Assembly (NCBI GenBank): GCA_035630195.1
Contig: DASQLD010000698.1
Span: 1 to 6,487 of the forward strand
Direction of reading: 5' to 3'
Length of the DNA: 6,487 nt
Source of the DNA: DASQDN01 sp035630195
Lineage (GTDB): Bacteria; Acidobacteriota; Terriglobia; Bryobacterales; Bryobacteraceae
In this document: positions 1-5,951 of the stretch, in pieces
How the letters are laid out: the number at the start of each line of letters is the position of its first letter
Numbering within the stretch: position 1 is the stretch's first letter
Notes under the pieces: generated by a model
The model's database searches: none
What the model saw: only the letters and a program-made list of their open reading frames with translations
Told to the model about the DNA's origin: nothing
Position numbers and translations under genes: made by a program

Positions 1-1624
1 TGGTGCATTCGAGAACCGCAACCAGGTTCTGAAGCTCGATTTCGTCTGGGTACGAAGGCGGAATGAAGTCTTCGAGAGCTTGCTTGAGGTCATCGACGGT
101 TACGTCTTCCCTGCCCTGCGTGGCGGCGCTCATTCGCGCTCTTACGAGCACCGACTCGACGTCGGCTCCGGACAACGATCCTGCTTTGGCAAGGAAGAGT
201 TGCTCGACTTCTTCGGAGACAAGCTTTACGCCAGCTTTTCGCTGCATGGCACGGAAGATCGCGAGGCGTTCTTCGTTCGTGTCGGGATAGAACAATGCAA
301 TGTGTTCCTCGGCCCGGCCTTGACGCTTCAGATCCACCGGCAGCAAGTCTGGCCGGCACGTCAAGAGGAACCAGATCACCTTACCGCGCAGTTCCGTGTT
401 GCCCATAAACTGAGCGATCTGCGCGAAGACTCGGTTGCTGACGCCGCTATCGCCGCTGCTGCTGCGATCCCCAAGCTGGGCATCCGCTTCGTCGACGATG
501 ACCGCGATCGGGCTCATAGCCTTCAGCAGGTTGAGTACTCGCTCAAGATTGCCCTCCGTTTGACCCTGCCACATGCTGCGGAAGTTCTTCAGCATTACGG
601 CAGGAATTCCGACCTCACCGGCGAAGCAGTTGGTCAGGAAGGTCTTGCCGGTACCGACCGGACCACAAACAACGTAGCCCATCGGAAGAACGTCAGAGCG
701 ACCTTTCCGGAGCAACGTGGCCGCATCGTTCAGCTTCTTCTTGGCGGGCTCATGACCGGCGACCATCGAGAGATTGAAGCGGCTTTGCACAAACTCCAGC
801 ATGCCGCCGGATTCCGCCTCGATGAGTTCCTTCTTTCGCTGGGTGAGGAACTTGACGGTCAGAGGATCTTTGTTCTCGTACGCGTGCTGAATAATCGTCT
901 GGAGGTGAATACGCTTTAAGCCGGCGGTCATACGCGCCAGTGTGGTATCGCTGACGTCCGAACCTTCCGGGAGAGGCGTCTGCTTCAGTTGCCAGCGAAT
1001 GAAGTCCAGCCGCTCCTGTTCGGAGGGCAGCGGGATCGACAGGCATGCCACGGCAGGGTTCTGAACGATGCTCTGGTTCAATTCCGATCGGTTCTCGGCC
1101 ACCAGACAGATAGTCACGTCTGAACGAAGAAACGCGGGATCCTGCGCCCAGCGTTTAAGTATCACGAGTGAATTGCGGTCCTCAGTTCCCATGCCCGAGA
1201 TCTCACCTGCAGGGGCGATGGTTTCGGCAAAGTGAATCACAAGCGCCATCTTCCTGCCGTCGAGCGTGCGTGTCCGGAGGTAGCTGCCGAGCACGGTCAA
1301 TACGCTATCGGGATTACGCGGCAATCCTTGCGAGAACTTTACGCCGTGGAACGCATCGTACCCTTCCATCGCCCGGCTGAAGTCTTTGTGCATCTCAGGC
1401 TTGGCAAACGATAACCCGTAGCCACGATCGTAGCTCAGGACTGCATCGCGCTGACCAAACATCTCTTCATTGAGAAACACGTTCAGATGAACGTAGGTCA
1501 GGTCTTTGCCCCGGCGCAGAGGGATCAGATCATGGACGTTTCCAGTCAGCACGAACAGCGCGATGGTCTGCGAGTAATACTTCTCGGTGAACTGGATTGC
1601 CCAGTCCGGAAGCGATTCGGTCAT
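1..1624 (-). CDS. AAA+ ATPase with degenerate N-terminal AAA-like half (3' end outside window)
   Basis: Reading leftward from the ATG at 1624-1622, the frame stays open for 541 codons to the window edge, so the C-terminus is missing. Residues about 20-240 look like a degenerate AAA fold. They have a hydrophobic strand ending in HFAET (131-135) where a Walker B would be, a sensor-like AENRSEL (176-182), and IPLP (197-200) leading into a helical lid, but no Walker A. Residues about 282-520 form a complete classical AAA module: Walker A GPVGTGKT (321-328), pore loop W352-Q-G-x-x-E357, Walker B ending DEAD (378-381), a sensor-1 region TCRPD (422-426) with Cys where Asn is usual, arginine-finger candidates R434 and R437, and a sensor-2 GAD (486-488). 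Two-part proteins of this kind resemble Ycf46-like and other bacterial AAA proteins. The role is probably ATP-driven remodelling or unfolding of a partner in the cytosol. It is the last visible gene of the operon, 10 bases after the coiled-coil gene. The exact substrate cannot be told from sequence. Confidence 0.93.
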   Translation of the reverse strand, partial: MTESLPDWAIQFTEKYYSQTIALFVLTGNVHDLIPLRRGKDLTYVHLNVFLNEEMFGQRDAVLSYDRGYGLSFAKPEMHKDFSRAMEGYDAFHGVKFSQGLPRNPDSVLTVLGSYLRTRTLDGRKMALVIHFAETIAPAGEISGMGTEDRNSLVILKRWAQDPAFLRSDVTICLVAENRSELNQSIVQNPAVACLSIPLPSEQERLDFIRWQLKQTPLPEGSDVSDTTLARMTAGLKRIHLQTIIQHAYENKDPLTVKFLTQRKKELIEAESGGMLEFVQSRFNLSMVAGHEPAKKKLNDAATLLRKGRSDVLPMGYVVCGPVGTGKTFLTNCFAGEVGIPAVMLKNFRSMWQGQTEGNLERVLNLLKAMSPIAVIVDEADAQLGDRSSSGDSGVSNRVFAQIAQFMGNTELRGKVIWFLLTCRPDLLPVDLKRQGRAEEHIALFYPDTNEERLAIFRAMQRKAGVKLVSEEVEQLFLAKAGSLSGADVESVLVRARMSAATQGREDVTVDDLKQALEDFIPPSYPDEIELQNLVAVLECT

Positions 1625-1629
1625 CTATA

Positions 1630-1636
1630 CCCCTTC
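1630..1636 (-). promoter_or_regulatory. Ribosome binding site for the AAA+ gene
   Basis: On the minus strand GAAGGGG lies 5 bases before the ATG at 1624. It overlaps the TGA stop (1637-1635) of the upstream coiled-coil gene, so the AAA+ gene is probably translationally coupled to it. This site supports the ATG at 1624 as the true start. Confidence 0.7.
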
Positions 1637-2480
1637 AGTTCTTTAGCCGGTTACGAGGTGGCGACGAAGGTTCGACATCGGGCAGCGTCATGTCCTGCGC
1701 GCTCATTTCGAAGATCGCTTCCATCTCCCGAACCGTGCTTTCCGTGGTTTCGACATCCTGCACCAGCGAATCGAGCCGGTAGGTAAGCTCCTGCGGATCG
1801 CGCATGGTCATCGATTGATCGCGGATCAGTTCCAATACGTCTTCGATCGCGGCGCACTGGGCGTGGATTACCTGAGAGTTCTCGCGAATCTTTTCGAACT
1901 TCTCTATGCGCTTGCGAAGTATCTCGATCCGCTTTTGATTGATCTCCTGGACTCGTGGAGATTCTCTCGGCAGCGCAACCTCTAGCTGCCGGATCTCGCG
2001 GAGGATGATGTTCGGGTCGGATACGTTCACGTACTGCTGTTGGTGATGCGACGCCTGCAGCAACCGAACATAGCCGAACAGCAACGACTGCAACTTCTGA
2101 TCCATCTGGCTGATGAAGATCTGCGAGCTTGATGAGAGCTTGTCGTAATTAGCTCGAATTTGGTGACAGATCTTCACAACATTGCTGTAGCGCGACTTCA
2201 CAGGATCCGGCAACTCCATGAAGATCGCTTTGGTCTTCTCTTCGTGCTTTCGCTTCTCCTCGGCGTACTTCCAGGACCGCACGAGACGCCGGAACTTGCT
2301 GCTTTGAGGGACGACCGCGACGTAGATCAACTCCAACCCCGCCGCGAGCACTAACGGTAGGCCTGAACCAGAGGCGACAGCAAAGGCCGCCGCGCCCGCG
2401 AGTCCGATCCAGTTGTATTGCCACGTCAGGGCAGCCCTGACGAAGTCGATACTTTCGTCTTGAGAATCGTCCTCTGGCAT
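1635..2480 (-). CDS. Two-TM membrane protein with long cytoplasmic coiled coil, unknown function
   Basis: I do not recognise this 281-residue protein as a named family. It starts with an acidic stretch (residues 1-12). Two hydrophobic segments follow, at about 24-38 and 41-58, separated by a short Gly/Ser turn and followed by a basic run (K62 to K79) that would lie on the cytoplasmic side. The remaining 200 residues are highly charged and helical. The strongest coiled-coil pattern is at about 175-260, followed by a Pro-rich tail (267-275). The likely shape is a membrane hairpin with a long cytoplasmic rod. The gene starts 14 bases after the ABC ATPase stop, and its Shine-Dalgarno is weak (GGAT, 6 bases before ATG), so coupling to upstream translation is likely. 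Its position between the ABC ATPase and the AAA+ gene suggests an adaptor linking the membrane complex to the AAA+ protein, which is inference. The reading frame is intact and the gene call is secure; the function is not. Confidence 0.9.
   Translation of the reverse strand: MPEDDSQDESIDFVRAALTWQYNWIGLAGAAAFAVASGSGLPLVLAAGLELIYVAVVPQSSKFRRLVRSWKYAEEKRKHEEKTKAIFMELPDPVKSRYSNVVKICHQIRANYDKLSSSSQIFISQMDQKLQSLLFGYVRLLQASHHQQQYVNVSDPNIILREIRQLEVALPRESPRVQEINQKRIEILRKRIEKFEKIRENSQVIHAQCAAIEDVLELIRDQSMTMRDPQELTYRLDSLVQDVETTESTVREMEAIFEMSAQDMTLPDVEPSSPPRNRLKN
2424..2442. repeat. 19-bp perfect palindrome inside the start of the coiled-coil gene
   Basis: The arms CGTCAGGGC and GCCCTGACG flank a single central base. 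In mRNA this would fold as an 8-bp GC-rich stem with a 3-base loop, beginning 38 bases into the coding sequence of the two-TM coiled-coil gene. No T-run follows on either side, so it is not a Rho-independent terminator. It could tune translation or be chance. Confidence 0.6.
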
Positions 2481-2494
2481 TCGTTAATCCGATT

Positions 2495-3319
2495 CTACAG
2501 GGAGGGAAACACCGAACGAATCTCGCGGACGGTGTTCATAAACTCCTGTGTTTCCGTGATTCCTTCCCTCCACGCGAGTCCTCGCTCAACGAGGTTATAT
2601 GTCGATTTCACTTTGGCGCCGGGAATGACCTTCCCGGCCGCGTCGCGGTCGCGGCCAAGAAGCCAGATGGTGTCCGACACAGCAAGAGCCGCGACGATAT
2701 CGTGGGTGACAACGATGATGGTGTTGTGCTCGGCCGTGTGCGCTACCTCGGCGATCATCCGGCTCACGCGTTCGATGGCCATCAGATCGAGACCCGAGAA
2801 GGGCTCATCCATAAGAAGGAGGTTCTCGCTGCAGAGGAACTGCTGCGCGATGGCGACTCGCTGTCGCTGCCCTCCGGAGAGCTGCGAAGGGTAGAGATGC
2901 CCACGATCTTCGAGACCGAAGCGCTTCAAATAAGACTGCGCCTTTTCAGCGGCAGCAGAGCCACTCAATCCCGCCTGACCGGCTGCCACGAGCATATTGC
3001 TCATCACGGTCCGATGCTCGAAAAGAGGATAATTCTGCGCGACAACGCCGACCATGCCCCTGCGCACGGGCTCACCGGGGTCGCCGATGACGACCTGGCC
3101 GGTGTCCGGAGGATCAATCCCGGCTAAGATTCGAAATAGCCGTGTCTTGCCGATACCGGAAGGTCCCAGCAGGCCGACGACCTGTCCTGTGACCATACCG
3201 GGCCGGTAGAGATCCTTAATCTCAAGATTCAAGTCGCGCAGAATCGGGTTTCCGCCGAGCGTTAGCGAGATGTTAGAGGCCCGAACGATCGGGCCCTTGT
3301 ATTCACACTGGACGTTCAT
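2495..3319 (-). CDS. ABC transporter ATP-binding protein (nitrate/sulfonate/taurine type)
   Basis: This 274-residue protein has all the motifs of an ABC nucleotide-binding domain: Walker A GPSGIGKT (52-59), Q-loop Gln95 in VVAQNYPLF, signature LSGGQ (147-151), Walker B LLLMDE (167-172), D-loop SGLD (175-178) and switch His206 in VVTHD. It should be catalytically active and power the permease encoded just upstream, working as a dimer on the cytoplasmic face. Length and layout match SsuB/TauB/NrtD-type importer ATPases. A C-terminal extension of about 50 residues (from about 225) is rich in charged residues and ends in a helix, TVREIRSVF. The ATG directly follows the permease TAG with no gap. 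GGAG at 3332-3329 sits 9 bases upstream, inside the last permease codons, which supports this start. The substrate cannot be inferred: there are no metabolic genes nearby, and the receptor is an unusual wall-anchored one. Confidence 0.96.
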   Translation of the reverse strand: MNVQCEYKGPIVRASNISLTLGGNPILRDLNLEIKDLYRPGMVTGQVVGLLGPSGIGKTRLFRILAGIDPPDTGQVVIGDPGEPVRRGMVGVVAQNYPLFEHRTVMSNMLVAAGQAGLSGSAAAEKAQSYLKRFGLEDRGHLYPSQLSGGQRQRVAIAQQFLCSENLLLMDEPFSGLDLMAIERVSRMIAEVAHTAEHNTIIVVTHDIVAALAVSDTIWLLGRDRDAAGKVIPGAKVKSTYNLVERGLAWREGITETQEFMNTVREIRSVFPSL

Positions 3320-4114
3320 CTATCGGCGCTCCAACGTCAGGATGGAGTAGGGACAGAGGAGGCGCTTAGCGGCGCCGATCGCATAATCCTGAGCCATGCC
3401 GACGACCAGGATGACGGCTTGGATGGCGAAGACTTCCGCGAGATGGAAATGCTTGTTCTGGTTCAACAGCATGGCCCCAACGCCGCCTTCCGAACGGGAA
3501 ATCCCTTCGACCATCGTTAGCATCATCCAACCGATTGCGGCATTCTGGCGAAGCACTTCAAAGGCTTTGTCAGCGGTACCGAGGATCACCACTTCCCAAA
3601 CGACTCGCCATTCACTCATGCGCAGTGTGCGCGCGTAGTCGAACTTTTCCTTAGGTATCTCTTCGACGACGGCAGCCATAGACGTCACGAAAAATACCGA
3701 CATGCCGAACACCAGAAGCGAAACTTTCAGCGGATGACCACCACCGAAGATTAAGGTAAAGATAAATGTCAGACCGGTGAGTCCGAGGAAGCGGCCCTTG
3801 GAAAACGCTGCCGCCAATGGCCGGGCCACCGGGAGCACCGTCAAATAAGAGAGCGAGAGCGATATGACAAGTGTTATTGCAATTGCTTCCACAAATGTTT
3901 TGAAGCTTGTCCACAGCTCAGGCCCCAAACCCTGTTTCATCCAAAGGCCGCCAAGCGCCCCAAGAACTTCACCGGGACGCGGCAGCACTTCGAACGGCGA
4001 AAGAAACCAGACCAGCAAAAAAAGCAACGCTTCCGCCGCGATAAGGATGTGGAACGTTGTGCGTGAGATCAGGCGATTCGGAAGAAATGCCGCCTTGAGA
4101 TCTTGCGGGCTCAA
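3320..4114 (-). CDS. ABC transporter permease, SsuC/TauC-like, with atypical EAA loop
   Basis: This is a 264-residue integral inner-membrane protein. Hydrophobic segments are at about 22-39, 74-94, 111-126, 130-150, 190-203 and 227-247, the usual count for binding-protein-dependent importer permeases of the nitrate/sulfonate/taurine class. The cytoplasmic coupling loop that touches the ATPase lies at about 157-186 (FDYARTLRMSEW onward). Two positions differ from the usual EAA-x3-G-x9-LP pattern: Arg165 stands where Gly is expected, and Gly179 where the LP proline is expected. The start used is TTG at 4114. It overlaps the stop of the receptor gene as TTGA, and no ATG lies in frame before the first membrane segment. 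The only upstream GGGA is 11 bases away, so initiation probably relies on coupling to the receptor gene. The family assignment is sure. Whether the protein moves a solute or works mainly as a sensor is open. Confidence 0.92.
   Translation of the reverse strand: MSPQDLKAAFLPNRLISRTTFHILIAAEALLFLLVWFLSPFEVLPRPGEVLGALGGLWMKQGLGPELWTSFKTFVEAIAITLVISLSLSYLTVLPVARPLAAAFSKGRFLGLTGLTFIFTLIFGGGHPLKVSLLVFGMSVFFVTSMAAVVEEIPKEKFDYARTLRMSEWRVVWEVVILGTADKAFEVLRQNAAIGWMMLTMVEGISRSEGGVGAMLLNQNKHFHLAEVFAIQAVILVVGMAQDYAIGAAKRLLCPYSILTLERR
3329..3332 (-). promoter_or_regulatory. Ribosome binding site for the ABC ATPase gene
   Basis: GGAG on the minus strand, 9 bases before the ATG at 3319, lies within the permease codons for the final Leu-Glu-Arg-Arg. 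It fixes the start of the ATPase and implies coupled translation with the permease. Confidence 0.6.
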
Positions 4115-5919
4115 TTGGCGACCGTTCCCATCACGATATCGACACGCCGATTCTGAGCGCGCCCTTCGGCCGTGTTGTTCGGCGCAAGAGGGTTCTGCTG
4201 CCCATGCGCGAACACGCGTACGCGGCCCGCAGGGAAATTACTGGAAGACTGGCTCTCGAGCCACTGCTTCACCGCGAAGGCGCGTTCCTCGGACAGTTTT
4301 TGGTTGGCGTCCATGTTGCCTTGGTTATCCGTGTGGCCGTGAATCTCGACGGCAGTTCCACCGGCGACCAGCAGATCGCGCAGAAGCGCTTGCAACTCGC
4401 CCTGAGCCGACGGCGAGAATGTCGCTCTGCCGGTATCGAAGTTGATGTGCCACGATTTTCGGCTAACTACGTTTTGTACGGGCGCAGTGGCAGCGAAGAC
4501 TCGGGTTTCCGGCGCTGTCGTGGGCGCCGAGGTGCGGATGATGTTTTCGAGATACGAGGTATCGAGGATGTCACGCACCTTCGGATAATCGGGGACCAGG
4601 TCCGGATACTGCGATACGACAAGATCGCCGAATACGGTGTAAGTCGCAGCGAACAGATTCGCCGATCCGGGGGCCAGGCCGAAGACTTGCATATTGTCGG
4701 CGAGGTTATTGACACTCGAACCACCGAGTTCCACCTGCAAACCCTGCTTATCGCGATCGATCGCTCCGATGAAGTACTTTTCCCAGTACGATGCATCGGC
4801 GTTCTTCTCGTTATAGACTTGCGCGGAGATGCCGGCCGCGTGGCGTAAGGCGCCCGGCACGGATTTCACCTGGTCGCTTCCGTTGAAGATGGCGCGCAAC
4901 ATTCCTTCGACAGTAGACCGGTTGTCTTTCATCCAGCGGTCTATACCGATGATTGTGTTCGGCATTTGCGATGCGTACTCTTTGGTCGAGACGATCGACA
5001 CGAGCCCGCCCTTGCGGGTTGCCACATTGACGTCACCGGGCGTCCAGGTGACTACGCCATTTACGCAAACATTTTTTGTCTCGCCTGTGCGCTTGCCCTT
5101 CGAAACCACGGGCCGGTTCTCGCAGTAGCCCGCGATGTATTTTTCAGCAGCGTCGAGGTAGTCAGAAGCGGCGACCCAGTTCATGCAGCCGGGATCGTAA
5201 GTCTTCTCATCGGGATTGTTGCAGAGACTGTTATCGCCGAGCCACTTCTGAGCGATGTTCCAGTCACCATCGCGTAGAACGCCTGCGGTCAGGCCGCCAC
5301 GTGAGGCCGCGGGGTTGGTTTTCCACTCAGGCGGTCCCATGAACTTGTCTTCGCCGCGCGAGAACCCGGCAGAACCGACAACCTTCGCCGTGTAGCCGGA
5401 GCCTAGGCGTTTGAGGGTATCGTTCAGACCTTTCAAGAAGGCGGCGGAGCCGTCGCCCATGATGCCGACGTAGTGCGCGCCCTTGGTGGGGTGCGCCTCT
5501 CCGCTCTTGAGATCGGTGGCGAAAGCGACGAGGGCTTCCTGCATCTTGCCGACATCATCTTGACGGATGAGCTTGAGGTTCACACCTTCCTTGCACATGA
5601 GGGAATTGCTAGTGGCCTGCGGCCCGCCGTTGGCGAACATCAGTCCCATTTGCGAGTTCCAGGCCCACACGAGCATGCGGACTTCGGGTTTGTCGCTGCA
5701 GCCGGGCGCATTGCCGGGCAGCGGTACAGCCGGAACCTTGGATGAGTTTGCGGTGTTGAGGACCGGGAGATCAACTCGGTTCGGAACCGTGGATTCCTGG
5801 ACCTTTGCGGATGGGGCGATCTTTTCGAAGATGCCGTATTTGTTGAGGCTGTATGCTACCAGTGCAAGGCCTATAAGGCCGATCAGGAGCCAGCCGCCTT
5901 TTTCGATTCTTACTGCCAT
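4111..5919 (-). CDS. Membrane-anchored substrate-binding protein fused to OmpA-type peptidoglycan-binding domain
   Basis: The protein has 602 residues. Residues 9-25 form a hydrophobic N-terminal segment after a short basic start. There is no lipobox, and no obvious cleavage site follows, so it is probably an uncleaved inner-membrane anchor. A flexible Pro/Ala/Ser linker (about 36-72) leads to a periplasmic binding domain (about 78-460) that resembles the receptors of nitrate/sulfonate/phosphate-type ABC importers. This domain holds six Cys (74, 109, 233, 245, 266, 285), enough for three disulfides. After a Thr/Ala/Pro linker (463-480) comes an OmpA C-terminal domain (about 488-600) with HINFDTG, HGHTDNQG (527-534), LSEERA (542-547) and AEGRAQNRRVDI. 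Asp531 and Arg546 have the 15-residue spacing of the Asp/Arg pair that binds diaminopimelate in OmpA proteins. The protein should therefore bridge inner membrane and peptidoglycan while presenting a ligand-binding domain to the permease, whose gene overlaps its stop. The ligand is unknown. The start is supported by two Shine-Dalgarno-like runs upstream. Confidence 0.95.
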   Translation of the reverse strand: MAVRIEKGGWLLIGLIGLALVAYSLNKYGIFEKIAPSAKVQESTVPNRVDLPVLNTANSSKVPAVPLPGNAPGCSDKPEVRMLVWAWNSQMGLMFANGGPQATSNSLMCKEGVNLKLIRQDDVGKMQEALVAFATDLKSGEAHPTKGAHYVGIMGDGSAAFLKGLNDTLKRLGSGYTAKVVGSAGFSRGEDKFMGPPEWKTNPAASRGGLTAGVLRDGDWNIAQKWLGDNSLCNNPDEKTYDPGCMNWVAASDYLDAAEKYIAGYCENRPVVSKGKRTGETKNVCVNGVVTWTPGDVNVATRKGGLVSIVSTKEYASQMPNTIIGIDRWMKDNRSTVEGMLRAIFNGSDQVKSVPGALRHAAGISAQVYNEKNADASYWEKYFIGAIDRDKQGLQVELGGSSVNNLADNMQVFGLAPGSANLFAATYTVFGDLVVSQYPDLVPDYPKVRDILDTSYLENIIRTSAPTTAPETRVFAATAPVQNVVSRKSWHINFDTGRATFSPSAQGELQALLRDLLVAGGTAVEIHGHTDNQGNMDANQKLSEERAFAVKQWLESQSSSNFPAGRVRVFAHGQQNPLAPNNTAEGRAQNRRVDIVMGTVAN

Positions 5920-5927
5920 AACGTTTA

Positions 5928-5938
5928 CCTTTGCCTCC
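5928..5938 (-). promoter_or_regulatory. Ribosome binding site for the receptor-OmpA gene
   Basis: Two purine runs precede the ATG at 5919: AAAGG ending 8 bases upstream (5932-5928), well placed for initiation, and GGAGG ending 14 bases upstream (5938-5934). They lie in the 32-base gap after the PspA-like gene. No promoter can be recognised in so short a gap, so readthrough from the upstream gene is likely. Confidence 0.65.
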
Positions 5939-5951
5939 GACTACCCCTGTA

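Noticed and set aside
482..493. DEAD motif as evidence of a DEAD-box helicase
   Set aside because: The D-E-A-D here is the Walker B of an AAA module, followed by AAA sensor and arginine-finger elements. The other helicase motifs are absent.
80..919. 279-codon open frame on the plus strand
   Set aside because: It lies wholly antisense to the AAA+ gene, whose minus-strand frame carries Walker A, Walker B and other AAA motifs here. The plus-strand product shows no recognisable domain.
3864..4445. 193-codon open frame on the plus strand across the permease/receptor junction
   Set aside because: It is antisense to two well-supported genes, rich in Arg/Ser/Pro as expected of a shadow frame, and has no recognisable motif.
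2495..5919. Naming the ABC genes as a nitrate, sulfonate, taurine or phosphate importer
   Set aside because: Only the broad class is visible. The receptor is an unusual OmpA fusion, the permease coupling loop is atypical, and no assimilation genes are present, so any substrate name would be a guess.
5920..5951. Promoter or terminator in the largest gap, between the PspA-like gene and the receptor gene
   Set aside because: The 32 bases hold two Shine-Dalgarno-like runs, with no stem-loop plus T-run and no room for a convincing -35/-10 pair.
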